A stretch of 64,000 bases of DNA, taken from contig CM068321.1 of assembly GCA_034766995.1 (NCBI GenBank), forward strand, positions 8,484,026 through 8,548,025, in the 5' to 3' direction. Positions 23,760 through 35,096 of this stretch are shown piece by piece (position 1 is the first letter of the stretch; every line of letters starts with the position of its first letter). Origin of the DNA: Acanthacorydalis orientalis (lineage: Eukaryota > Arthropoda > Insecta > Megaloptera > Corydalidae). The notes beneath the pieces were generated by a model. The model was given only the letters and a program-made list of their open reading frames with translations, was not told the DNA's origin and made no database searches. The translations under genes were made by a program, and so were the position numbers.

Positions 23760-24815
23760 TATTTTTATTTTATTTTGTTTAATATGAAAATATACTAGTT
23801 TAATGCAGATAATGGAACTTCAAATATCATTTTTTGATAACGCTAATTTTATATTTCAATTTAACGTCTATTATCTTGTTTATTTTATATATAAAATAAA
23901 ATATATTCACTACAAAATCAAGATACTCTCGTTATCAATCTATGTGTGTAATATCTACGCCATGAATTATCTGTGTTGACAATATCGATGGTTTTTATAA
24001 TATTGTTTTTTTTTTAAATTGATGTCATCTTACCGGTGGTAGATCAATACTCTTACAATACTTATACATAGATGTTTCTCCCTCGATGTCCATCTCTACT
24101 ACATACTACCTTTTTTTCTCTGGCCAGGTGTCAAAATGTTCAACAATTGATTCTATTCTTATATCTTTTTTATGTCTTCATATTGAAAATGATGATAATA
24201 CCATTGAAGTGCTGGTTAAAACGTATCAAATCAGATATTCGACTATTGAACATTACCACAGAAGAAAATTATATTGTGTGGGACGTTATTTCATTTGCGA
24301 AATTGGGTTGTCATAGTTTATCGAATTTGAATTTGAAGGCTGCTCGACTAGATGTGTTCAATAATAAATAAGTTTAAGTGCTTGTGATCGATTGTTCGTT
24401 AAAATTTGAACAAAAAATGAATAATATTTTTTTTTATAAAATAAATACTTATTCATTAATTGATGACATCGTAGCTTGTTAAGTGTGTTGTAATACAAGT
24501 TGAAACAAAAACGTTAATTCTATAACATTTGATGCCGGAAATTGAAAATGAATTTTATGTATTTAAATTGTAAAAAGTGGATAACGAATTAGATTGTTAA
24601 ATTATTTAATCTCAATTAATTTATTACTATTTTGAAACAAATTGCAAATAGTAGTTTATTATGAATTTAATATAAATATTAATTACGGCAGAATTGAAGT
24701 ATAATATCAGGATGGATGAAGAGTAGAAAGAAAAACAAACAAGAAGATTGGAAAATAGAAAAAAAATTATTCTGATAAAAATCTAAATAATAATATATAT
24801 AGACCGGGAATGAAA
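23760..24815. other. AT-rich DNA without recognised genes
   Basis: Two overlapping plus-strand frames of 76-99 codons at 24072-24371 show no known motif. They lack convincing splice or promoter context and are taken as chance. Confidence 0.3.
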
Positions 24816-24854
24816 ATTACAGTTAGTTCCTGGCACTGTGGTTAAATTTATTTT

Positions 24855-25165
24855 TACAAATGAATTTTTGTATCATCCCACAAACTACAATTTCTTTCTG
24901 TTCAAAAGTGTTTTCTTTTTTGTATGTCTTTCTAATTAATAATTGATTAAGATTTATATGCGTTTTTGCGTTTATTGTTGTCATTATCAGAGCACTGAAA
25001 TACAGAAAAGACGGTTTTCTATATCTTAGCCTTAGCATTGGTATAGAAATTTACTTAAGTATCAATAAACAATGATGATGATTATGATGCAGTAATGTAC
25101 ATTTTTGATAAGTAAGAAATTGTGGTTTATGAAATGAGTGAAACATTCATTTGTAGAATTATGTA
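24855..25165. repeat. Palindromic repeat family A (copy 8)
   Basis: The left arm has ACAAATGAATTTTTGTATCA, CCACAAACTACAATTTC and GTTGTCATTATCAGAGCACT. The right arm is shorter, with TTAGCATTGGTATAGAAAT and ACATTTTTGATAAGTAAG, ending in TTGTGGTTTATGAAATGAGT. Confidence 0.55.
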
Positions 25166-25227
25166 TTCTTTTTATTTTTTATATTATTTTCATATATGAA
25201 TACACTTGAAAATTTTAAAAACAAGGG

Positions 25228-25282
25228 GGCTCCGCCTCCTACTCGCTACGCTCGCATACTCCCGGGATCTCCTTCCTCGCTC
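25228..25282. repeat. GC-rich motif possibly marking a Helitron 3' end
   Basis: An isolated run (GGGGGCTCCGCCTCCTACTC, then GCTACGCTCGC) with a CCCGGG core nearby. It lies about 90 bp beyond the end of the minus-strand helicase fragment. GC-rich hairpins near the 3' end are typical of Helitrons, but no CTRR end was confirmed. Confidence 0.3.
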
Positions 25283-25374
25283 ATTAAGTGTTAACAATTT
25301 TTAAATGAAAAATCAAATAAAGATATAAATAAAGAGTGAAACTAAAAAGAAAATTTATTATAAACTTATTCTAA

Positions 25375-25530
25375 AACTTCTGTGTATATGATATTCGTAA
25401 TTGATTTGTGTTCTTCTGTACATCGAAACTTGATACCCTGCTAAGAGGTACATCTGGAGAGACATACATACAACTGACCGTGTCCGAATACTGTTTCATT
25501 GGAATCGACGAACTTTACGGTTCGTGAAAC
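25375..25530 (-). pseudogene. PIF1/Helitron-type helicase C-terminal fragment
   Basis: On the minus strand this short stretch reads VFGHGQLYVCLSRCTS. It matches the HGQLYVALSR motif near the C-terminus of PIF1-family helicases carried by Helitron rolling-circle transposons. After a frameshift, RVSSFDVQKNTNQLRISYT and a stop fit the usual tail. Upstream (25530-25700) no helicase is readable, so only the extreme 3' end of the gene survives. A cellular PIF1 exon is less likely because of the frameshift and lack of flanking exons. Confidence 0.55.
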
Positions 25531-25534
25531 ATCG

Positions 25535-26230
25535 GAAATGATCGAGAATGGAACTGGGTAACGTGCTATTTGTAGGGTGTAGCAGAGGGAGTGATGTTGC
25601 GAGGAGGTTGTTTACACGAAAAAAATCTTTGTTTTATGGAAATTTTATAGAGATTTTTTTATATATAGAAAGATATGTCCTCTCTAAATATTTCACGTTC
25701 CAAGAACAAGTGTTTTGCGTCCTTCGAACAGATAAGAAAACATTGATCAAAATAGATATAAATATTTAAAAAAAGTATTAATAAACTTGTCAAGTTACTT
25801 TATCAATACATTTCTTTAAAATTTACAAATTCAGATGCTAAAAACAAAGAGATTACCAGAAAAGTGAATCATTTTTCAGTTGACTGAAGTGATATTTCAT
25901 GCTTGTATAAAAAAAAGATGTAAATATTTTGTAATTTATTTGTTTCAAAAAAAATATAAGTTTTCTGATCTTTTTTATTTACCTTCTGTTAGTACTACTT
26001 ACAAAGTCAGAGACAAATAATTATATGAGTCTAACATTTGATATAAATCTTCATACTGGATGTCATTTCTTTTAAATTTTATTTCTTATTTATTTCAGAG
26101 CTATTTTTTTTAATATTTCAGTTTATATTTACAGAATGATGCTTATTTTTATACCTTGTGAATGTATTGCTGTTTTCATATTAAATACTATTTTTTATGT
26201 CTGCTTGTGTGTCGTGAGGTTGTGTGTGTG
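25535..26230. other. Unassigned DNA
   Basis: A 73-codon plus-strand frame at 25548-25769 overlaps the upstream side of the helicase remnant and is not recognised. The rest is AT-rich. Confidence 0.3.
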
Positions 26231-26232
26231 TT

Positions 26233-26235
<3 letters not shown>

Positions 26236-26324
<89 letters not shown>
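26236..26324. repeat. (AT)n followed by (GA)n microsatellite
   Basis: About 32 AT units to 26300, then about 12 GA units. Confidence 0.95.
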
Positions 26325-26399
26325 TAAACACACGTATTCTTTTATAGTTACACATTTGTATTGTATGTTAAAAAGTACATAAGAACGAAAATATGCAAT

Positions 26400-26682
26400 A
26401 AATTAAAACTGCATTACTACCATACCTAAACGAACATAACATGAAAGAAAACCCGTATCGAAATTCTATAAGCAAGTGCGGACACGTAGAGGTCGAATAC
26501 AATTTATGAGAAAAGTATGTACACTAAATATTTTTTTTTAAATTAGTGATAACCCGGCTGAAATACAATTAGAGAAATATGACAACCGGTAACGAAACAC
26601 AAAAAGTACGTGTGTCCGATGGTCAGAAAGCGTTTCGGATTTCGTTACTTTTCTGAATTCAGCGGCGCGTAAAACCAACGAA

Positions 26683-26685
<3 letters not shown>
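26400..26685. other. Moderately GC-richer DNA, unassigned
   Basis: Several CpGs (for example GACAACCGGTAACG and GCGGCGCGTAAAACC), but no recognisable product. Confidence 0.25.

Positions 26686-26741
<56 letters not shown>
26686..26741. repeat. (AT)n microsatellite
   Basis: About 27 AT units. Confidence 0.95.
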
Positions 26742-26743
<2 letters not shown>

Positions 26744-26870
26744 CTGCACGAAAAGAATAATATATTTTACAGAAAAAAACATTGACACACATCGTTCTTT
26801 ATTCAAATTGAAATTCATGAAAGTCAGATGCCTTATAATTAATGCAATATTAAAAAAATAACTATACATT

Positions 26871-26871
<1 letters not shown>

Positions 26872-26911
<40 letters not shown>
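26872..26911. repeat. (AC)n then (AT)n microsatellite
   Basis: About 8 AC units followed by about 11 AT units. Confidence 0.95.
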
Positions 26912-26913
<2 letters not shown>

Positions 26914-26914
26914 C

Positions 26915-27385
26915 TTGCATTTTATAGTATTGCTAAATTATTAGCAATTAGACTTTAAGTAGTAATTATTAAAACAAAAAAAATACTTCGACATGCTTTA
27001 ATTGATGGAGTACTTATATAATTATACAAACGGGCATATAAAAAAAATCAGAAAAAATGACTGGATGAAAGTTCATAAAATTCATTTAATTATTTGATTA
27101 TGACGTTTGTTTTTTTTATCGTAGGCATCATCTTGTAATCATTCCGAATAATTACAAATCTAATCTTTTTTCTTCAAATAATAATTGCTTGTTACATTGT
27201 TTTAAGATAAAACCGTTTATCAATAAGTATAATTTGTTGTATTTTTATGAAAAAATCTCAACCATTATAAAAATTAGATAATGAAATTAATTTGTATCAT
27301 ATTACAAAAGATAAATGTAATATCATATATTTTTTTACTCGACATACATAGCTTATCAATATTATTGATGACTGATAGTTATATT
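26915..27385. other. AT-rich DNA without recognised genes
   Basis: A partial family A motif (GGCATCATCTTGTAATCATT) lies near 27125. Nothing else is recognised. Confidence 0.35.
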
Positions 27386-27387
27386 TA

Positions 27388-28710
27388 TTCATTTATCTAT
27401 TTTGGTATACTTTAAAATCACATTATTAACATGGTAATTCCAGTTTTTAAAATTAATTTATTATACCAGTAAATCAGGTCCATTTATTATACCAGTAAAG
27501 TATTGAAAAACCGTATCGATGCCTTTAATCAAAAACGTCAGACTCATTAGGTTACATCTACTATTCAGTATCAAAGAATCCCAAAGTCATCTTAATTTAT
27601 TGTATTGTAAACTGATAGCTTTGAACTGTTAGTATTAAACTGTATATTATCTGGAATTACAATTACTATACCTCCCGAAATTATTTATAAACTGCTATGG
27701 GATAGATAAGTCATGAAGTCAGAAGTCATTAAGTTACAAGTCAGTCAGTAAGTAAATATCCAGATCACAACGTTAGTTTTAAGTTAAAACCTATTTGTAT
27801 TCACTGTCAAAATAAAACGTAAAATCTAAAAAAAAGCAGATTTATTTTCATTAATTTAAAAAGGAGTCGAGTTTTCACTCCTTAGTCCAGCACTAAGTCG
27901 GTAGTGTTACTCCCATACCCAACAAATATTTTATATTGAAAATATTACTGTTAAGTAATTGCTCCAGTCGTAAAATTCAAAAAGGAATAAAAACAAGTCT
28001 GAAACTTATGACAAAGTTAGAAAGTCAGTACTGAAACGGTCTGTTGGATTCTATGAAAATGTATGCACAATATTATCCTATTGTAACTGTACTTATAAAT
28101 AAATTTGTTTTAATTTCAAAACTTTTAGATTAAAAGTTGGTATAAATTTCTCAAACAATATTCTACAGAAAGTTAATAATTAACAAGATATTAATAGAAG
28201 TTGTGTTGATTGTGGGAGTAACACTACCGATTTAGTGATGCACTAAGGAGTGAGAACTCGGCTCATTTTTAAATTAATGAAAAGAAGTTTGTTTTTTTGT
28301 GATTTTGCGTTTACTTCGACAGTGGATACATGGGTTATAACTTACAAGTAATGTTGTGATCTGGATTGTGACTTGTTGACTAACTTGTGACTTATGACTT
28401 GTTTGTGACTTCATGACTTCTGACTTCATGACTTATCTATCGGATAGCGTGGCTGGTTATGATTTCGGGAGGTATGGTAATTGTAATTATAGGTAATGCA
28501 CAGTTTAGTATTAACTGGTCCAAGTCATTAGTTTACAATACTATAAATTAAGATGTCTTTGGATTTGATACTGAATAATAGATGTAACCTAATGAGCCTG
28601 ACCCTTTTGAAAAAAGCAGGGTTTTTCCATACCTTTGAATAAATTAATTTTGAAAACTGGAATCACTATGTTAATAATGTGATTTTAATAGATAAACAAA
28701 CGAATAAATG
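27388..28710. repeat. Giant imperfect inverted repeat (1.3 kb)
   Basis: The arms at about 27388-27925 and 28204-28710 are reverse complements with scattered substitutions and indels, around a spacer of about 280 bp. Matched landmarks include AAAATCACATTATTAACAT with ATGTTAATAATGTGATTTT, and ATTAGGTTACATCTACTATT with AATAGATGTAACCTAAT. Others are ATACCTCCCGAAAT with ATTTCGGGAGGTAT, and GGTAGTGTTACTCCCA with TGGGAGTAACACTACC. The arms also contain internal repeats of GTCATGAAGTCAGAAGTCA type. Neither arms nor spacer encode anything recognisable. It could be a foldback transposon or the non-autonomous form of a DNA transposon with long terminal repeats. Confidence 0.85.
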
Positions 28711-28924
28711 ACTGCCGGTCTTCAACAAGTTAGTTGTTTTTTTACTAGTAATCTTATTTTACTAGTTCTTTTTTAATTATTTTTTCTTTATTTTCTTTTG
28801 TCATTTTTACTAATTCTTATTGATGACATGATTTTATTTATTGCAGATTTAAACAATAATCAATTATTTGTATTAATCGTTGCATGTGCTAATAGATCGA
28901 AATAATTTGTAGTTTTTTAAAATT

Positions 28925-29275
28925 CTATTTATATGTTTTTTATATCTGTGATACCGTTCATTCGTTTTCACGATAGTTTTGGTTTTTTGCACGATCTGAG
29001 TTTCAGTTATTCACTACTTATTCCAATCGCATTCAAGCAGATTTTAATTTTGTTTTATGTTTCTTTTTATAAGTTTGTGGTTTATAATTTTAATGTACAA
29101 TATGATTCAATATTTCATATTTTAAAAATATAAACCACGAGCGCCGTCGAAAAGATATATAACTACATACAAATCAATCTATAAAATCTACCCGAAAATG
29201 ATCTACGTGCCAAAATAGAAGGGGAGAACAGAAACTCGGTTTATACAAAAGAACGAAGATCATTATGACAACGCA
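28925..29275. repeat. Palindromic repeat family B (copy 4)
   Basis: The inner arms AAGTTTGTGGTTTATAATTT and AAAAATATAAACCACGAG pair around a short loop at about 29115. The outer left arm (CGTTCATTCGTTTTCACGAT, GAGTTTCAG) is complementary in part to the outer right arm (ACAGAAACTCGG, AAAAGAACGAAG). The 66-codon frame at 28933-29133 lies inside it and is not a gene. Confidence 0.55.
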
Positions 29276-29289
29276 ATAATTTTTATAAG

Positions 29290-29475
29290 AGGAATCCCGT
29301 TAATGCCTTCTCCTATTGATCTTTGTCTCTTTGGAATATCTGAGTTTTTGATCTTGAGATATTAGAAATTCTTAGAAATTCTCTAATATCTACCTGAAGA
29401 TAGGACACATGCTATAACTAGTTGTGAAGTTCAGATACTCAGATGATCCAAAATAACGGAGGCTATTAGGACAAC
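29290..29475. repeat. Palindromic repeat family B (copy 5)
   Basis: It follows the previous copy directly. GATATTAGAAATTC and GAATTCTCTAATATC-type arms surround the centre at about 29375. TCTACCTGAAGATAGGACAC and GGCTATTAGGACAACG match the family right arm. Confidence 0.45.
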
Positions 29476-29479
29476 GTTA

Positions 29480-30295
29480 CATTAACTTATTATTCGTTTT
29501 TGTTATATATAAATAATATATTATTCCTACAATAAAAATGACTATAATGTGATTCTCAGGTGTATTTACACTAATGACTAGTCGTTGTTTTATCTATCGA
29601 CAGAGTAGAATAAAAAAATATTGGTCTTTTTATAAGTTTTCAAAAAAATTTTTTAATTGATTTAATTTCATACTATTCCACTTTATCTAATCACAAAATC
29701 AATCACTTATACGTGTCAAGCATTTTACTCAAATACGATGTGTTCTAAATACATAGACAAGAACAAAAATACGAATGCCTAAATAAATACAATTTAAATG
29801 ATCTAGAAAGAATAGGATGACCAGAGAGGGTCAGTTAAGTAGTCTAGAATTCACTGAAATTTTCTAACATCACTTGTCTATTTTTATCATTATTTTCTAG
29901 TATAAAGCAATGCTCGAATCCACTGAAATGTTTTACAATCTTAACTGATGGAAATAATTAGATAGTTAATTAAGAAACAAAATGAACACTTTATTAAAGT
30001 TACAAATATCTGTTTTATACCTGCAATCTAGTTACTGTATTATCTTGGTCGTCTTGTCTTGATGAGTCACTTAAATAATCGGTTGGATGATTACTTAATT
30101 GATTTATTATGATCGAGAGTAAGATAATTTTTGTTACTTGAATTTTTGTTCTGTCAGGTAAAGCAAAAAATAAAGCGCATTTAAGAAATAAAAGACTGTT
30201 ATTTCATATACAGCATTTTTAATAAATTCACTTTTCTATATAATAATTTCTAACTTATCTGCACTTAATCAAGAGCTTAGTGAGCTTTTAAGTTC
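29480..30295. other. AT-rich DNA without recognised genes
   Basis: No coding or repeat signal recognised. Confidence 0.4.
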
Positions 30296-30299
30296 CATC

Positions 30300-30640
30300 C
30301 CGAAAGAAACTTCGGCCTCCTGCATAGCTATTTTAGCTTTGTTTTTCTCACATGGCTATTGAAACAAATCAGTATATTCAAGATTAGGTTTTGGACTCCT
30401 GGACCACTAATCATATAGTCCTGATTTAGTACTAGGTGATTTCTACTTTTTGGGACATTAAAAAGATATTTTGGACCGTAAGTTTCTTTATAATGAGGGG
30501 GTTATTACATTAGGCACAAGAGTGGCTACGCAAAAGACCAAAATGTTTTTTCCTGGAAGGAATCCAGATGTTTATTAACATAACCTTACAACATAACTTC
30601 ATACAAGTTATGGAAGGTTATGTAAAAAGATGACTAATCA
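30300..30640 (+). pseudogene. Tc1/mariner transposase C-terminal fragment
   Basis: Translated pieces in changing frames follow the last third of a Tc1/mariner transposase. A degenerate SPDL..GDFYFLGH segment (third acid region, near 30430-30460) is followed by LKDIL-like residues. QEWLRKRPKCFFLEGIQMF comes next at about 30520-30580, and VMEGYVKR ends it near 30630. The region upstream of the third acid is too decayed to read. It is unlike the other mariner fragments in the window. Identification is by motif order only. Confidence 0.6.
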
Positions 30641-30644
30641 AAAT

Positions 30645-31190
30645 CCTGTTTATTGAATTATAATTGTTTACTTCTTAAATGTCTCTTTGATTTTTGATTT
30701 TCCTTCGTATTTATAAATGATTGAAAATGTATAATAAATATAATTTTCTTTTTGAAATTTTATCTCTGTGTCGAAAAATTGGATAAATTCAACAATTTTA
30801 AACTACGGCAGTAAAACAGTTACAATAATCGACTTTCAAGTGATTTTTCGAGCTTGTCAATTCTATACAAATTCGCTTAACAGTTTATATAAATCTCAAA
30901 CGTAAAGTGCATTTAACCATCATTTCCAGTAAGCAGTTTCATGATATTTACGTCAGTTATAAACATTTCTTAGTGTACAGTTAAGAGATAAGCGGGTGCC
31001 CGTATGTCATTTCACCGGCAACAACACGGACAACTGTATTTCTACCTGGAAGCAGTTGCTAGTCTTATACTAATGGATATACATGCTATATCTATATCCG
31101 GTTACGCTAGACGTCACAGCAATTAGCTCGAAAAAAGTATATTAGCGCATGCAATTTATTCGTAGACCAAATGATTTCAATAGAATGTAG
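30645..31190. other. Unassigned DNA
   Basis: A GC-richer patch lies at 30960-31140 (around CACCGGCAACAACACGGACA) without a readable product. Confidence 0.3.
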
Positions 31191-31192
31191 TA

Positions 31193-31194
<2 letters not shown>

Positions 31195-31267
<73 letters not shown>
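31195..31267. repeat. (AT)n microsatellite
   Basis: About 36 AT units. Confidence 0.95.
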
Positions 31268-31269
<2 letters not shown>

Positions 31270-31270
<1 letters not shown>

Positions 31271-32145
31271 GTTGTGTTATTCAACTTGTCTGTGTAGGCA
31301 TAGAAGAAATTGATATCAGCTATTCGTTTATTTACTTGCTTCCGTATTATATATTTCCTAGTGTAATTAACTCCTCGGATGGTTGAGAAATTCCTGTACG
31401 TTTTTTTTTTTATAATAAATTAACTGGAGGACAATTATAATGTATATATTGTAATTTATATGATAATTACCATGGTTTTATCATCTAGTATGAAACTTGC
31501 AAATTAAAAATACTATTTCTTAATTATTTCGTAGAGAATATCTTACCTAAGGCCGACTGATGGATATGTTTTTAGTATATATTCTTGATTGTTTTGATTG
31601 TAAAAAAGATTCCGTTTATAATATTTCTGATATAACTAATAGAGTTCTGACATTGATTATGAAAATTTTCAGCTATATTTAGATATGTTTAAGTAATTAA
31701 TTTATTATTGGAAATGTCTGACGGCTGTAATCGATTGGCTGGCAAGTCATACTAATCACCAATATTTCTCAGTTCAAGTTCAGGCTTCATAATAAGTTGA
31801 ACTTTAACCTTTATAATATTTGAAAAGATATTAATGAAAAGTAATATCTTAATGTGTTAGATTATTTATTTTTTAAAAAAAATCCTATAAAAACAAACAT
31901 GTTTTTCTAAAACTCTTTGCATGTTAATTTCGCTGCCTTAAATTCTGCAAGAAAGTAGATTGAAAAAGGAAATCACCTAGAAAGTAAAGTAACTATTTTT
32001 TTTTTATAATGTGAGCAACTGGATTTACTTTCTTGAGTAGGTAAATTCGCAATTATTGTATCTGAATTCTATAAAATTCTCATAAAATTAAAGTATCTCC
32101 ATAAAACTTAAGGGCATTGGTAACACGAATCGCATCTCAATAATT
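31270..32145. other. AT-rich DNA without recognised genes
   Basis: No coding or repeat signal recognised. Confidence 0.4.
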
Positions 32146-32149
32146 ATTT

Positions 32150-32590
32150 GGTGTAGCAATTAGTTCGGTACTTTTTTTACAGAACACGAATGTTTACGGA
32201 AAAATAGAATACATTTCAATCCCCAAACTATCTCCAATTATTTTGTTTAATTTTACTCTATCTGGTAACTGACGAACTACTTGTCGAAAAAAAAGATGGT
32301 GGCTTTGAGTCGTAGTGCTTTTTCGGACTTCTTTTACTGTTTTATCATTTTTTTTGTATGGTTTGTGCGTCATAACACATTTCTTTAAAGCTGATCAAAT
32401 CATTTCCGTGGATTCGACACCATTTTTTTTCAACTGGAAAAGTATGCAATACCTTGTATGCTGTTTTTCGGACGCCATCGTGTTCACTATTGTTTTGTGA
32501 GGTTATATCAACTACTCGCCCAAGATATATATTGTTTTTAAATGTTAAGGTTGGATCTTCAAAATCCTAAAATCATGAGAAAATATTTCA
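32150..32590 (-). mobile_element. Internally deleted mariner-like element (MASEK type, copy 1)
   Basis: The minus strand starts with MASEKQHTRYCILFQLKKNG at 32478, a mariner-type transposase N-terminus. After about 150 bp of decayed sequence it jumps to the C-terminal region FFRQVVRQLPDRVKLNKII and GDSLGIE. The central DNA-binding and catalytic domains are absent. The left end CAATTAGTTCGGTACTTTTT matches the other copy at 47.2 kb. Both copies share the same fusion layout, so the deletion predates their spread. Confidence 0.6.
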
Positions 32591-32599
32591 ACTTAAAAC

Positions 32600-32930
32600 C
32601 GAGTTATGAATAATTCAATTTAAAGGCACAATTAATTTATACACTAATAGAAACATGTAACTGTTATCTATATGTATTTTTTTAAAATTTTTATCTCAGT
32701 ATCAGTTTTCTGCCTCCACAATTAATCGTTAAATACAAGCATATAAAAGATTATTTTACTACTATATTTTATTACTTTACAAGGTGGTTAGAGGAGTTAC
32801 TGATTATTATAATAAGATATAATTTTAATTACAAATAATAATTTAATTCTTTCTATAAATTTCGTACATTATTTTAACTTTTGTTACATTAAATCTAAGG
32901 AAGATATTAAATTAGTTATTTCTTCTTTTA
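32600..32930. other. AT-rich DNA without recognised genes
   Basis: No coding or repeat signal recognised. Confidence 0.4.
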
Positions 32931-32933
32931 AAG

Positions 32934-33512
32934 TATTAAGTTGGTAGAAAAATAATTGCAGTTTGTGACCTTAAAATTCATATACATTTTTCTCTTTTTT
33001 GACTTCCTAAGCTGCTTTAAGTGGTCCCGAATTGTTGGATGACTAATGTCTAACTTTTATGCAAGCTCTTGAATTGTTGTGTGTGGTTCTGATTCAACTA
33101 ACGTCTTCAGTTGATCGTTATTAATTGAAAAACAACGCCCGCGACCTTCTTCATCTTCAAGGCTCTCGTACCAGTACGAAATTTTTGGAACCACCATTGT
33201 ACCATACATTCCTTAAGAATACCCACACCAAAAACATCGTATAGTTTACGAGCAGTTTTTACTGCTTACAACTAATTTTTAGCTCATACGAAAAATGCTT
33301 TTATTTTCTTTTTTTCTATCTTTAATTCAATATACCAATTTGAAACAAAATTAATAATCAAACCAAAGTCGATGTTACCAAAATACAGACCGATAAATGC
33401 ACTTTAAAATGATATTAACATAAACACTTCGAAATGACTTTTCATTGAAAAAAATAAGATTAAAATTCAGAAAAAAAGAAAAATTGCAATTATTTTCCTA
33501 ACAACCTAATAT
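32934..33512 (-). mobile_element. Mini-mariner with both ends (copy 4)
   Basis: A 579 bp copy. The terminal repeats TTAAGTTGGTAGAAAAATAA (left) and TTATTTTCCTAACAACCTAA (right) flank a minus-strand trace. That trace holds the transposase start, FGVGIL-like linker, FRTGTRALKMKK-like frame-shifted residues of the GDESLE region, and the second helix-turn-helix (LKTLVESEPHTTIQELA-like). It then passes directly into GAGAAAAATGTATATGAATT and the 3' terminal repeat. No catalytic domain is present. Confidence 0.8.
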
Positions 33513-33519
33513 TTTTTTC

Positions 33520-33670
33520 ATTATGTATGTATGTATGTTATGTACAAATCAACAAGAATTAAATAAATAATCACTATTAATATTAAAAAAGCTATATGGA
33601 ACATCGTACTTTTTTATTTATTTTTGTTTATAAAAATGAAAAAACTTTTTATTATTTTGTGACATAATGT
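33520..33670. repeat. Short (ATGT)n tract and flank
   Basis: A few ATGT units (33523-33541) follow the mini-mariner; otherwise AT-rich. Confidence 0.5.
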
Positions 33671-33677
33671 TTTGGTG

Positions 33678-33738
33678 TATATATATATATATATATACAT
33701 ACATACATACACACATATATATATATACATATATATAC

Positions 33739-33795
<57 letters not shown>
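33678..33795. repeat. Compound (AT)n/(ATAC)n array
   Basis: AT dinucleotides interrupted by ACAT and CACA steps over about 118 bp. Confidence 0.95.
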
Positions 33796-34046
33796 AAGAA
33801 GTAAACAAATAAAATGACAATACATTGTTCGATGCCTAAAAACATTTTTATATGAAACTGCGAAGTTAGAATATCAAATCGGTATTTAACAGATTCCAGG
33901 GGATGATTGTAGACTACCTATTGATTGAAACGTGTCGTCTATTTTTAGCTTTCTTGGAAAATCTGGTGTCAATCATGTTTTCACCAAATACGACGTAAAG
34001 TTATTACGTTTCAACGTCGTTCGAAGCTTTTATTACTTTTTTATTG

Positions 34047-34048
<2 letters not shown>

Positions 34049-34132
<84 letters not shown>
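34049..34132. repeat. (AT)n microsatellite
   Basis: About 41 uninterrupted AT units, among the longest in the window. Confidence 0.95.
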
Positions 34133-34134
<2 letters not shown>

Positions 34135-34139
34135 GAAAG

Positions 34140-35090
34140 TGCGTGGAAGAAAACAGAGAATCAATTTAAAGAAAAATATGAACTACTTCTAAATACATCT
34201 CAGTCCATCATTCGTACAGTCTAGACAGTAAAACATTTTTTTTAAAACTCGTCCATTGTTTGATGAAATGTGTTTTCAGCAACTGTTCATAAACTTTGTA
34301 CAAATCTTCTTTCGAAATATGAAAGTATGAATTACGTCTACTTAAATATTATTTATATGTACCGATATGCTGTCAGTAAAACGATATTGTAAACAGAAAA
34401 CATCATGGACATATTTTGTTTACTTGACTTGTTTGTAGCTGTTGCTGTTTGTGAAACGTCTGGAAATTTATTTATCGGCTTAAAACCGTCAATTGAGTCT
34501 CTGCGTTTGTTCGTACTCTATTCGTAAATTGTTCGTGAGAATGAAATATGATTTCTAATGTTTGAAATGGAGCCAGGCTTTATTTTCAATTGTACTGAAA
34601 AAAGTTTATAGCCAAGGCAATTTGAGAGAAAATCTTATAAAATTCTTAAGTTATGTATATAAATAATACCTGACTACTCAGTACGTATTAAAATATTGTA
34701 CATCAAAATGAAATTACATGTCTCATTAAAGTGTTGAATTGTATATTTCATTATAATGTGAAAATATCTTTATGTGACTAATAATGATAATAATATTTTT
34801 ATTAGTACATTATTTTTCTGTGTAATAATTCGTGAGTTCATATTATTCACATGTTTTAATAATAGTGCGAAAACCATTAAACTAGTATTTAAAACATGTT
34901 TTTTTATGCTAACAATTTTCTTTAGTTTCTAGTTCTTGCAAAAAAATTTTATGAGCGAAATTGAAATTTCTCATGTTCTAAATCATTCCAGAATTTCATA
35001 TTTATTTCATCTAAATCAGATATAATAATAATTGTCATTACACTTGACTACATTTGCTGATTTTATTTGCAATTTTTCGATATCGCACCT
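34140..35090. other. Unassigned DNA
   Basis: No product or repeat recognised; slightly less AT-rich around 34420-34530. Confidence 0.35.
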
Positions 35091-35096
35091 TTTCGT

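Noticed and set aside
32315..32500. 61-codon plus-strand open frame
   Set aside because: Antisense of the internally deleted mariner that begins MASEK on the minus strand.
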